Origin: an uncultured Lachnospiraceae bacterium
GTDB taxonomy: Bacteria; Bacillota; Clostridia; Lachnospirales; Lachnospiraceae
Length of the DNA stretch: 6,060 nucleotides
Direction of reading: 5' to 3'
Assembly: GCA_946566415.1 (NCBI GenBank)
Contig: CAMNWW010000144.1
Coordinates: forward strand, 1 to 6,060
The notes under the pieces are model-generated. The model saw only the letters and a list, made by a program, of their open reading frames with translations. It was not told the DNA's origin and ran no database searches. Below, in pieces: positions 1 to 6,060 of this stretch. Made by a program: the position numbers and the translations under genes. Within the stretch, counting starts at the first letter, position 1; every line of letters begins with the position of its first letter.

Positions 1-1
1 G

Positions 2-1303
2 CCGCTTGCGACGCTGAGAGAACTTGCGAAAGCACGCGGCTTGAAAGGTGTTTCTGCATTAAAAAAAGCAGATTTGATCGAGGTAATGCTGGAAGAAGAT
101 GAAAAGGACACGGTAAAGGAAGTAAAAGAGGAGATCAAGACAGAGAAAAGCGGCGCTGTGGATATTGAACAGCTTGACAGCGGGAATACAGTGAACGGAA
201 TCCTCGAGGTGATGAGCGACGGGTTCGGGTTTATCCGCTCAAAAAATTATCTGCCGGGCGAGGAGGACGTCTATGTATCCCCGTCACAGATACGCCGGTT
301 CGGACTAAAGACAGGAGATATTCTGACCGGAAATACACGGGTTAAGACACAGTCGGAGAAGTTCAGCGCTCTTTTATACCTCACGAGGATTAACGGTGTT
401 ACGCCGGCGGAGGCGTCAAAGAGAAATAATTTTGAGGATATGACGCCAATCTTTCCGAATGAGAGGCTGCGCCTTGAGACTGGAAAGACGAGTACGGCTA
501 TGCGTGTGATGGACGTGCTTTCTCCAATAGGAAAGGGGCAGAGAGGAATGATTGTGTCGCCTCCAAAGGCAGGAAAGACGACGCTCTTGAAACAAGTGGC
601 GCTCTCTATGCGGAAGAATAACCCGGAGATCCACCTTCTGATACTCTTGATCGACGAACGGCCGGAGGAAGTGACGGATATCAAGGAGGCGATCGAGGGA
701 AAGAATGTGGAGGTTATCTATTCTACCTTTGACGAACTCCCGGAACATCACCGCCGTGTCTCTGAGATGGTGATCGAAAGGGCAAAACGCCTGGTAGAGC
801 ATAAGAAGGACGTGGTGATCCTCCTGGACAGCATTACCCGGCTTGCAAGAGCCTATAATCTGGTGGTGCCGCCCAGCGGCCGGACACTTTCCGGAGGACT
901 TGATCCGGCGGCCCTTCACATGCCGAAACGATTTTTCGGAGCGGCGAGGAATATGCGCGAAGGCGGAAGCCTCACGATACTTGCGACCGCGCTTGTGGAG
1001 ACGGGAAGTAAAATGGACGACGTCATTTATGAAGAATTTAAAGGAACCGGCAACATGGAACTGGTACTTGACAGAAAATTGTCTGAGAAAAGGATATTCC
1101 CTGCTATCGATATCCCGAAATCCGGCACCAGGCGGGAAGATCTTCTTCTTACCCGCGAGGAGCAGGAGGCGGTGGATATCATGCGCCGGGCGCTGAACGG
1201 GATGAAAGCCGACGAGGCGGTGGATAATATCCTGAACCTGTTCGACCGGACCAAAAACAATTTTGAGTTTGTCCAGATGGTGAAAAAGATGAAATTCATA
1301 TAA
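2..1303 (+). CDS. rho: Transcription termination factor Rho (5' end outside window)
   Basis: Rho is a hexameric ATP-dependent RNA helicase that binds nascent untranslated RNA and dissociates stalled RNA polymerase. The frame is open from base 2. The residues before the TTG at 41 (PLATLRELAKARG) continue directly into GVSALKKADLIEVML, the usual Rho N-terminal helical domain, so 41 is not a real start and only a short N-terminal piece is missing. In order, the 433 residues seen show: the N-terminal domain, a short charged Lys/Glu linker, the cold-shock RNA-binding domain with GFGFIRS (about bases 224-244), Walker A PPKAGKTT (about 560-583), LIDERPEEVTD with the catalytic Glu region (about 645-680), Walker B VVILLDSITRLARAYN (about 812-860), the secondary RNA-binding loop LSGGLDPAAL, and FKGTGNMEL near the C-terminus. 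It ends with tandem stops TAA TAG. The identification is secure. The linker is short compared with the long Rho insertions of some high-GC species. Confidence 0.98.
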   Translation, partial: PLATLRELAKARGLKGVSALKKADLIEVMLEEDEKDTVKEVKEEIKTEKSGAVDIEQLDSGNTVNGILEVMSDGFGFIRSKNYLPGEEDVYVSPSQIRRFGLKTGDILTGNTRVKTQSEKFSALLYLTRINGVTPAEASKRNNFEDMTPIFPNERLRLETGKTSTAMRVMDVLSPIGKGQRGMIVSPPKAGKTTLLKQVALSMRKNNPEIHLLILLIDERPEEVTDIKEAIEGKNVEVIYSTFDELPEHHRRVSEMVIERAKRLVEHKKDVVILLDSITRLARAYNLVVPPSGRTLSGGLDPAALHMPKRFFGAARNMREGGSLTILATALVETGSKMDDVIYEEFKGTGNMELVLDRKLSEKRIFPAIDIPKSGTRREDLLLTREEQEAVDIMRRALNGMKADEAVDNILNLFDRTKNNFEFVQMVKKMKFI

Positions 1304-1304
1304 T
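1299..1304 (+). promoter_or_regulatory. Possible -10 box (TATAAT) at the rho stop codon
   Basis: A perfect TATAAT spans the end of rho, overlapping its stop codon. It could give the downstream methyltransferase genes their own transcription. Against it, no good -35 hexamer lies 16-18 bases upstream, there is no TGn extension, and a start about 7 bases downstream would fall inside the AAAGGA ribosome site at 1309-1314. In an AT-rich stop region this match may be chance. Read-through from rho is at least as likely. Confidence 0.2.
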
Positions 1305-1328
1305 AGTCAAAGGAACGACAGCGGAAAA

Positions 1329-2198
1329 ATGGCGGATATAAAAGACTTTCACTGTACCTATGATAATTTATCAGGGATTCCGGAAGAAGTTGTTAGGCAA
1401 GGGACCTTCAGCTTTCCGGAGGCATATTTGCATACAGATATGATGGCGGAACTGGCCTGGGCCTTGAAGACGCATGAAAAGACAGCGTTTTGTGAACTGC
1501 CGTTTTGCCATACGGTAGAGGCGGAGGCAATGGGTGGAAACGTTAACTATGGAGATTCTAAAGCAGGACCAAGGGGAAAGGACTATATCTGCACTGACGT
1601 GGAGGAACTTCTTGCATTACCTGAAATAGATTTCTCAAAGGGCAGGATTCATGAAGTGCTGACAGCCTGCCGTAAATTACGTGAACAAGGGGAACATGTG
1701 GTACTGCAGGTCTCAGGTCCGCTCACTGTGTTAAATGTGTTGATTGATCCGAGACAAGTATACAAAGCAATGCGTAAAACCCCGGACCTGATGAAACAAA
1801 TATTCTGGAAAGTTGGAGAAGAATTAGTTCGGTTTATGGAAACGGCAAAGGAGTATGACGTGGAGCTGTTCAGCTATGCAGATTCATCCGGCGGTGTCAA
1901 TATTCTGGGACCCAAAATGGCGGAACAGGTGGTAAATGATTTTACCTATCGTTTTCTAAAGAAAGTGGAAACGGTCATAGACGAACATATGATGATCCAT
2001 TTGTGCCCCAAAACAGTATTCGCACTTTTAGGGACGCAGAAAGCAGAATTTTCTAATGTAAAACTTTCAAGAGCGATGAGATATGACGAGGCTTGTGTAG
2101 AGATGATCGGCAAAGTCAAATTTGCAGGACAGATGTGTATTAAGAATGTAAACTACAGACTGGAAGACGGGATGTTCAAATCAGTTGTACTTAAGTAA
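1329..2198 (+). CDS. Short UroD/MtaA-fold methyltransferase-like protein
   Basis: This 289-residue protein belongs to the uroporphyrinogen-decarboxylase-fold superfamily, in the branch with corrinoid methyltransferases (MtaA/CmuA) rather than true HemE: the HemE arginine motif RQAGR is absent. Visible family features are ELPFCHTVEAEAMGG near residues 57-71, VSGPLTVLNVLIDP (about 134-147), SYADSSGG, and the zinc-type pair His224-x-Cys226 in MIHLCPKT. It differs from its neighbour at 2213-3226 at both ends. It lacks the TPKERL...DRP N-terminus, having unrelated residues instead, and it ends about 30 residues early, stopping soon after GQMCIKN (Cys270), so the usual terminal Cys ligand is missing or replaced by Cys270. 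The frame is open upstream to 1293 without another start codon, so ATG 1329 is the only usable start. The AAAGGA at 1309-1314 is 14 bases away, which is long. It sits 25 bases after rho and 14 before the next gene. Substrate unknown. It may be a partner or substrate-specific subunit of the next protein (inference). Confidence 0.85.
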   Translation: MADIKDFHCTYDNLSGIPEEVVRQGTFSFPEAYLHTDMMAELAWALKTHEKTAFCELPFCHTVEAEAMGGNVNYGDSKAGPRGKDYICTDVEELLALPEIDFSKGRIHEVLTACRKLREQGEHVVLQVSGPLTVLNVLIDPRQVYKAMRKTPDLMKQIFWKVGEELVRFMETAKEYDVELFSYADSSGGVNILGPKMAEQVVNDFTYRFLKKVETVIDEHMMIHLCPKTVFALLGTQKAEFSNVKLSRAMRYDEACVEMIGKVKFAGQMCIKNVNYRLEDGMFKSVVLK

Positions 2199-2212
2199 GA
2201 GAGGGAATAAAA

Positions 2213-3226
2213 ATGCTGACACCAAAAGAACGATTGAAAAAAATTATGGAGGGCACAGAAGCAGACAGACCGGCTTGTATCTGCCCGGGAGGAATGATGA
2301 ATATGGTGACAGTGGGAGTAATGGAAACGGCGGGCGTCTATCTTCCTGAGGCTCATACGGACGCAAGAAAGATGGCAGATTTAGCAAAAGCCGTATATGA
2401 AACAGAATGCTTTGAAAATTACGGCGTTCCTTTTTGCATGACGATAGAAGCGGAGGAAATGGGTGCAAAGGTAGATATGGGGTCTCGGATCCACGAGCCG
2501 CATGTGGTGGAATATGTGATGAGTTCTGTGAGTGAATTTGATAAACTAACTCCGCTTACTCTCGAAGAGGGCCGTACAAAGGTAGTTCTAGACGCCATCA
2601 GTATTTTGAAGAGAGAAACAAAAGAAGCGCCGATTATCGGGAATTTGACGGGACCTGTCAGTACGGCCAGCTCTCTTATGGAGCCGTCCGTTTTTTATAA
2701 AGAACTCCGTAAGAAGAATGCCGAAGCACATGCGTACATGGAATTTATCACAAAACAGCTTATCGCGTTCGGCAGGGCGCAGGTCAGGGCGGGAGCCGAT
2801 ATGATTGCGATTTCAGATCCCAGCGGTACGGGAGAAATCCTTGGACCAAAATACTTTCAGGAATTTGCTGTAAAGTATATTAATAAATTGACAGATGCGC
2901 TCCAAAAAGAAAATGTGAAAACAATCGTACATATCTGTGGACAGATGCGTCCCGTCTACAAAGAAGTGAACGCCCTCTGCAGTAATGTACTGAGTTTCGA
3001 CTCCATCGTACCGATGAAGGAGGCGAGAGAACATCTTAAAGGACGTATACTTATGGGGAACGTGAGTACTTACGCGCTTGAATTTGGCGATCCCGGCCGG
3101 GTTCGGGTTTTGGCAAGGGAGTGTGTAAAGAATGGGTCTGATATTCTCTCTCCGGCATGCGGTCTGGGAATGAAATCTCCGCTTGAAAATGTGCAGGCAG
3201 TTCTGTCTTCTTTAAAGGAGGTATGA
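2213..3226 (+). CDS. UroD-family corrinoid methyltransferase (MtaA/CmuA type)
   Basis: This 337-residue protein is a full-length member of the MtaA/CmuA branch of the uroporphyrinogen-decarboxylase fold. Family members move methyl groups between a corrinoid protein and a zinc-activated thiol or other methyl carrier or donor. Seen in order: the N-terminal TPKERLKKIMEG...DRP block, VPFCMTIEAEEMG (about 74-86), a GNLTGPVS segment (about 143-150), the ISDPSGTGEILGP loop, His240-x-Cys242 in VHICGQM, and Cys316 in LSPACGLG followed by ENVQAV. The spacing His-x-Cys-x73-Cys fits the three-ligand zinc site known in MtaA. RQAGR is absent, so it is not a heme-pathway decarboxylase. GAGGG at 2201-2205 lies 7 bases before ATG 2213. 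Its stop TGA overlaps the first possible start of the activator gene, showing a translationally tight operon. Substrate cannot be told from sequence. Confidence 0.92.
   Translation: MLTPKERLKKIMEGTEADRPACICPGGMMNMVTVGVMETAGVYLPEAHTDARKMADLAKAVYETECFENYGVPFCMTIEAEEMGAKVDMGSRIHEPHVVEYVMSSVSEFDKLTPLTLEEGRTKVVLDAISILKRETKEAPIIGNLTGPVSTASSLMEPSVFYKELRKKNAEAHAYMEFITKQLIAFGRAQVRAGADMIAISDPSGTGEILGPKYFQEFAVKYINKLTDALQKENVKTIVHICGQMRPVYKEVNALCSNVLSFDSIVPMKEAREHLKGRILMGNVSTYALEFGDPGRVRVLARECVKNGSDILSPACGLGMKSPLENVQAVLSSLKEV
3214..3221 (+). promoter_or_regulatory. Ribosome binding site deciding the activator start
   Basis: AAAGGAGG ends one base before the ATG at 3223 but seven bases before the in-frame ATG at 3229. 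Normal spacing therefore favours 3229, giving a protein two residues shorter. The site lies inside the last codons of the upstream methyltransferase gene, consistent with coupled translation. Confidence 0.8.
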
Positions 3227-3228
3227 TT

Positions 3229-4833
3229 ATGGTATCGGTGGTAATATCAAACACAGGAAAGACGATAACCTGCAAAGAGGGGAATCTGCTGGATATTCTT
3301 CTTGATGCAGGTGTTTTTATAGAGAATCCCTGTAATGGTAAAGGTATATGTGGAAAATGCAAAGTCTGCGTCCAAGGAGAAGAATGTTCCTTACTGTCGG
3401 AGACGGAAAAGAAATACTTAAAGCCGCAGGAAATAGAGACAGGAGTCAGGTTAGCCTGTATGACAGAAGTCCACGGAAATGTGGAAATTACACTCCTCCA
3501 GGAAGAGCGGGCGCAAAAGATACTTACCAGCGGGTATGTGCCAGAATTTATAAAAGATGAGTTTAAAGAAGGCTGGGGAATTTGCATTGATATCGGAACG
3601 ACAACGGTGGCGGCGGCTCTTATTGAACTGCGGACGGGGGAAGAGATATGCAGCGATTCCTGGGTTAACGAACAAAAACAGTATGGCCTGGACGTGCTGA
3701 CAAGAATCACATATGAATATGAACAGCCCGAATACGGCGCTTTCAGGCTACAGAAGGCGATCGTGCAGCCTATAAACGCAATGATCAGAAAGGTCTGCAC
3801 AGAAGCCGGGATAGATAGAACCAAGATCCGCGAGATCACTATAGCGGCGAATTGTACCATGATGCATATGTTTCTTGGCGTAGACGCAAGACCGATCGGC
3901 CGTGCGCCATACCAACCTAAATTCTTGAAATCGCAGACACTACAAGCAAAGGAAATTGGGATCGAAGCAGGAGAGGATACGATTTTGTACTGTCTGCCCC
4001 ATGTATCGGCATATATAGGGGCTGATATTGTAGCGGGAGCCTATGTCTGCGGACTGGAAAAAACCAGAAAAAAGATTTTGTTTATTGATATTGGAACCAA
4101 TGGAGAAATTGTACTGGCAGTAAACGGAAGGCTTTTCTGCTGCTCTTGTGCCGCAGGACCTGCTTTGGAAGGGATGAATATCAGTTCCGGTATGCGGGCG
4201 GCCAAAGGTGCAATCGAAGATGTCAGGATTACAGAACAAGGGGTAGAAGTAACGACGATCGGCGGAGGCGCTCCTTTAGGGGTCTGCGGAAGCGGAATTC
4301 TTGCGGTGGTAAAAGAATTACTTCACAGCGGCATCGTAAAAAAAACAGGAGTTTTTATAAAGACAGAAGAATTGGAAGAATCAGACTTCCGTCATACAAT
4401 GATTCGTATGAATGGAAGGAAAAGAGAGTTTGTATTGTATGAAAATCCCCTTATTCTTGTGACACAGGGAGATGTAAGACAAGTGCAGCTTGCAAAGGGA
4501 GCGATTCTGTCCGGCTTTAAAGCTCTCTTAAGTTATGCCGGGCTTAGAATGGAAGAGCTGGACGAGGTAATGATCGCGGGACAGTTTGGTTCCCACCTTC
4601 CGGCAAAGTCCTTGGTAGGAACCGGGATCCTTCCAGAAGGTGTAGAAGGAAAGCTGGTCTATGTTGGTAATTCGTCAAAAACAGGAGCATATATGGCGCT
4701 CATGTCTCGGAAAATAAAGCAGGAAATGGAAGAACTGGCAAAGAAGATGGAATATATCGAATTAGCAGAAACAAAGAATTATGAGAGATTGTTTGCTGAA
4801 AGCATGATATTTCCAGATTATTCGGGGAAATAG
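3229..4833 (+). CDS. Reductive activator of corrinoid enzymes (2Fe-2S / ASKHA, RACE family)
   Basis: RACE proteins restore inactive Co(II) corrinoid proteins to Co(I), using an iron-sulfur cluster as electron carrier and ATP hydrolysis to drive the uphill transfer. The product is 534 residues from ATG 3229 (536 from 3223). An N-terminal ferredoxin-like domain carries Cys35-x5-Cys41-x2-Cys44 (motif CNGKGICGKC) and Cys77 (RLACM), a [2Fe-2S] ligand set. Two further cysteines at 47 and 53 are extra. The ASKHA part, matching DUF4445, begins almost at once: phosphate-1 motif IDIGTTTVAAALIEL with Asp121, CSCAAGPALEGMNIS, phosphate-2 motif FIDIGTNGE with Asp287, TQGDVRQVQLAKGAI, and adenosine motif IAGQFGSHL (about 449-457). 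Only about 35 residues separate the two domains, so the middle domain of longer members such as RACo seems absent or much reduced. It overlaps or abuts the upstream methyltransferase gene, strongly tying that gene to corrinoid chemistry. The precise corrinoid partner is unknown. Confidence 0.93.
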   Translation: MVSVVISNTGKTITCKEGNLLDILLDAGVFIENPCNGKGICGKCKVCVQGEECSLLSETEKKYLKPQEIETGVRLACMTEVHGNVEITLLQEERAQKILTSGYVPEFIKDEFKEGWGICIDIGTTTVAAALIELRTGEEICSDSWVNEQKQYGLDVLTRITYEYEQPEYGAFRLQKAIVQPINAMIRKVCTEAGIDRTKIREITIAANCTMMHMFLGVDARPIGRAPYQPKFLKSQTLQAKEIGIEAGEDTILYCLPHVSAYIGADIVAGAYVCGLEKTRKKILFIDIGTNGEIVLAVNGRLFCCSCAAGPALEGMNISSGMRAAKGAIEDVRITEQGVEVTTIGGGAPLGVCGSGILAVVKELLHSGIVKKTGVFIKTEELEESDFRHTMIRMNGRKREFVLYENPLILVTQGDVRQVQLAKGAILSGFKALLSYAGLRMEELDEVMIAGQFGSHLPAKSLVGTGILPEGVEGKLVYVGNSSKTGAYMALMSRKIKQEMEELAKKMEYIELAETKNYERLFAESMIFPDYSGK

Positions 4834-4836
4834 ACA

Positions 4837-4869
4837 GACCATCCTTCCAGCATCAATACCAGGATGGTC
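4837..4869. terminator. Inverted repeat between convergent genes, probable terminator
   Basis: GACCATCCT (4837-4845) and AGGATGGTC (4861-4869) form a perfect 9-bp stem with a 15-base loop. It fills most of the 48-base gap between two convergent genes, where a bidirectional terminator is expected. Neither side has a clean T-run directly after the stem: the plus side continues CGCCGTAAAAAG and the minus side TGTCTATTT. Intrinsic termination would therefore be weak, and a role with Rho or as an mRNA 3' end stabiliser is possible. Confidence 0.5.
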
Positions 4870-4881
4870 CGCCGTAAAAAG

Positions 4882-5922
4882 TTATTTTGTATTCAGCCGT
4901 TTTAAGGCTATATTTTGGGCCGCCGTCTGAACCGCCGTGGAAATATGGCCGGTTCGGCCGGCCTGCTCAAAGGCAGAGGGACCTTTTTCACAGTAAATCT
5001 TAGCAAGGCTGCAAATCAAGCGGTAGTCGTCATTGCTCCAAAGCAAGGCGGATTTTGCCATATCCACTGTTAACTGTACATTTTCCCTGGGGGCAAAATC
5101 CGGAACCTGGCAGCCGGAACCGAAGATAAAATTCTTATAATCCCGCGTCTGGTCCAAGATGAGACGCATCTGTTCTTCTACTTCTTTCAAAGAACCCTCC
5201 CATAGGAGAATCGGGCTGATATTACCCATGATTACGACATTATCAGGCGCGAGAGCCAGGCAACGGGCAAGATCTGTACAATAATCAATGCTGATGACCT
5301 GAGCCCCGGTGTCCAAAAGACAGGAGAACTGTCGATCTGTTTTCCCGCAGACATGGAGAAGACCAGGGACACTTATAGCCTGGAATATTTTCTTAAGATA
5401 GTTCCCGCAGAATTTTTGACAGACCTTTGGGGCAAAAAGAGAAGCAACCGGTTCGGCAATCCAAATGAATTCTGCTCCCATAGAGCATTCTTTTTGCGCT
5501 AGAAGGATTAAAAATTCTGTGACGCGTTCCAGTACCGCGTAAACGATATCAGGATGTGTCACGACCAGACGGCAGCATTCTTCGACTCCCAGAATATCGG
5601 AAGTAATGGTGAGAGGTCCGAAACTTCCCCCTCCCATAGGGACGCGGGACTGGGCAATCCAGCTTCGTACATTTTCCAGTTCAGACAAGGTACGTTCTCC
5701 GGTAAGAGATATATTCCAAGGAAACTTTTCTACCTCTTCAAGGGAATGAAAAGGGCAGGGCGTGATTTTTTCTGTGACGCCGGCCATGTGTGAGGTGAAA
5801 CCTAAATCAACAGCGATGGAAACATTATTCATACATGCGTTTCCAAAATCTTTCTCCACATCATAGATGGGATAGACAAGCCTGCGGTCAAATTGATATA
5901 AGTAGTCGATAAAGCTTTTCAT
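4882..5922 (-). CDS. UroD-family corrinoid methyltransferase-like protein, minus strand
   Basis: This 346-residue protein is a third member of the uroporphyrinogen-decarboxylase-fold methyltransferase group. Visible features are GGGSFGPLTITSDILG (about 97-112), WIAEPVASLFAPK, the zinc-type pair His190-x-Cys192 in LLHVCGKT, IMGNISP, and Cys271 in FGSGCQVPDFAPRENVQ. The His-x-Cys-x78-Cys layout matches that of MtaA-type zinc sites. RQAGR of true HemE is absent. The frame runs open to a GTG at 6051, but ATG 5922 is chosen because AAAGGAG (5937-5931) lies 8 bases upstream and the family alignment begins there; the longer reading runs through hairpin DNA. After the normal domain end there is an additional tail of roughly 55-60 residues, predicted helical by eye, ending ALKRLNTK. 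It converges on the activator gene and may use the same activator (inference). Substrate unknown. Confidence 0.88.
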   Translation of the reverse strand: MKSFIDYLYQFDRRLVYPIYDVEKDFGNACMNNVSIAVDLGFTSHMAGVTEKITPCPFHSLEEVEKFPWNISLTGERTLSELENVRSWIAQSRVPMGGGSFGPLTITSDILGVEECCRLVVTHPDIVYAVLERVTEFLILLAQKECSMGAEFIWIAEPVASLFAPKVCQKFCGNYLKKIFQAISVPGLLHVCGKTDRQFSCLLDTGAQVISIDYCTDLARCLALAPDNVVIMGNISPILLWEGSLKEVEEQMRLILDQTRDYKNFIFGSGCQVPDFAPRENVQLTVDMAKSALLWSNDDYRLICSLAKIYCEKGPSAFEQAGRTGHISTAVQTAAQNIALKRLNTK

Positions 5923-5930
5923 TTGGAAGG

Positions 5931-5937
5931 CTCCTTT
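5931..5937 (-). promoter_or_regulatory. Ribosome binding site of the minus-strand methyltransferase gene
   Basis: AAAGGAG read on the minus strand lies 8 bases before ATG 5922. It fixes this start over the GTG at 6051, which has no comparable site in view. Confidence 0.85.
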
Positions 5938-5960
5938 GTTGTTATTATTTTTATGATGTT

Positions 5961-6051
5961 GTGGGGTCAAAAGATGCCTTACGGATTGTTTCGCGCTTTG
6001 CGCTCCCACAATCCTGCCCAATATTCGGATATCGTGGAGCTTACGCCCCAC
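5961..6051 (-). promoter_or_regulatory. Structured leader or repeat element with competing hairpins
   Basis: Read on the minus strand, GTGGGGC (6051-6045), loop GTAA, GCTCCAC (6040-6034) forms a 7-bp stem with one G-U pair and a GNRA-type loop. Next, GGATTGT (6014-6008) and ACAATCC (5989-5983) form a 7-bp stem enclosing GCGC-AAA-GCGC. Finally CCCCAC (5966-5961) is complementary to GTGGGG (6051-6046), the left arm of the first hairpin, so these two pairings exclude each other. This is seen directly. Whether it is a regulatory leader of the gene starting at 5922, an intergenic repeat copy, or the end of another RNA is not settled. It does not show the conserved cobalamin-riboswitch box that would suit this context. 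Confidence 0.4.
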
Positions 6052-6060
6052 TTTTATCCT

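Noticed and set aside
416..919. 167-codon minus-strand frame within rho
   Set aside because: It is antisense to the most conserved part of Rho (Walker motifs) and its product resembles no known family.
41..1303. TTG at 41 as the start of Rho
   Set aside because: The frame is open to base 2 and the preceding residues complete the Rho N-terminal domain, so the real start is outside the window.
3051..3860. 269-codon open frame on the minus strand
   Set aside because: It lies opposite two well-supported family genes, has no convincing ribosome site or recognisable domain, and its low-complexity Ser/Pro-rich product is typical of an antisense shadow.
1329..5922. HemE (uroporphyrinogen decarboxylase) of heme synthesis for any of the three UroD-fold genes
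   Set aside because: None shows the RQAGR substrate-binding motif, all keep a His-x-Cys pair, and a corrinoid activator gene is adjacent, which together point to methyl transfer.
5942..5970. Minus-strand promoter TTGACC (5970-5965), 17-base spacer, TAATAA (5947-5942)
   Set aside because: The hexamers fit, but a start about 7 bases downstream would fall within the ribosome site at 5937-5931, leaving it damaged, and the -35 overlaps the CCCCAC arm of the hairpin region. Kept only as a weak possibility.
5923..6060. Cobalamin riboswitch ahead of the minus-strand gene
   Set aside because: It would suit the context, but the characteristic conserved B12-box was not found and the region is shorter than a full cobalamin aptamer.

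Overview
The window looks like chromosomal DNA from a Clostridia-type Firmicute, most likely a Lachnospiraceae-like gut anaerobe. The reasons are strong AAAGGAG-type ribosome sites, tight gene packing, a Gram-positive-style Rho, and corrinoid methyltransferase genes typical of strict anaerobes. The family assignment of the organism is inference.

Layout: (1) Bases 2-1303 (+) hold all but the extreme N-terminus of transcription termination factor Rho. Its reading frame is open at the left edge, so the true start lies outside the window. (2) After only 25 bases and with no visible terminator comes a three-gene run on the same strand. It contains a short, divergent uroporphyrinogen-decarboxylase-fold (UroD/MtaA-type) protein (1329-2198), a full-length MtaA/CmuA-type protein (2213-3226), and a [2Fe-2S]/ASKHA reductive activator of corrinoid proteins (RACE family, 3229-4833). 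(3) A 48-base convergent gap carries a 9-bp inverted repeat. (4) A third UroD/MtaA-type gene lies on the minus strand (5922-4882). Its 138-base upstream region contains two strong hairpins and a third, mutually exclusive pairing.

How the genes may work together: UroD-fold methyltransferases of the MtaA/CmuA group bind a zinc-activated methyl donor or acceptor and exchange a methyl group with the cobalt of a corrinoid protein. RACE proteins use ATP and an iron-sulfur cluster to reduce accidentally oxidised Co(II) back to Co(I). Three such methyltransferase-type genes plus one activator therefore suggest an anaerobic methyl-transfer or demethylation system. No B12-binding corrinoid protein and no methyltetrahydrofolate-type methyltransferase is encoded in the window, so the substrate is unknown and the set is incomplete here. 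The missing parts may lie beyond base 6060 or elsewhere in the genome.

Notable points are the direct attachment of this module to rho with a drop in G+C at the junction, the unusual short UroD paralog, the C-terminal tail on the minus-strand paralog, and the structured leader at the right edge. No tRNA, rRNA, CRISPR array, transposase or integrase was seen.
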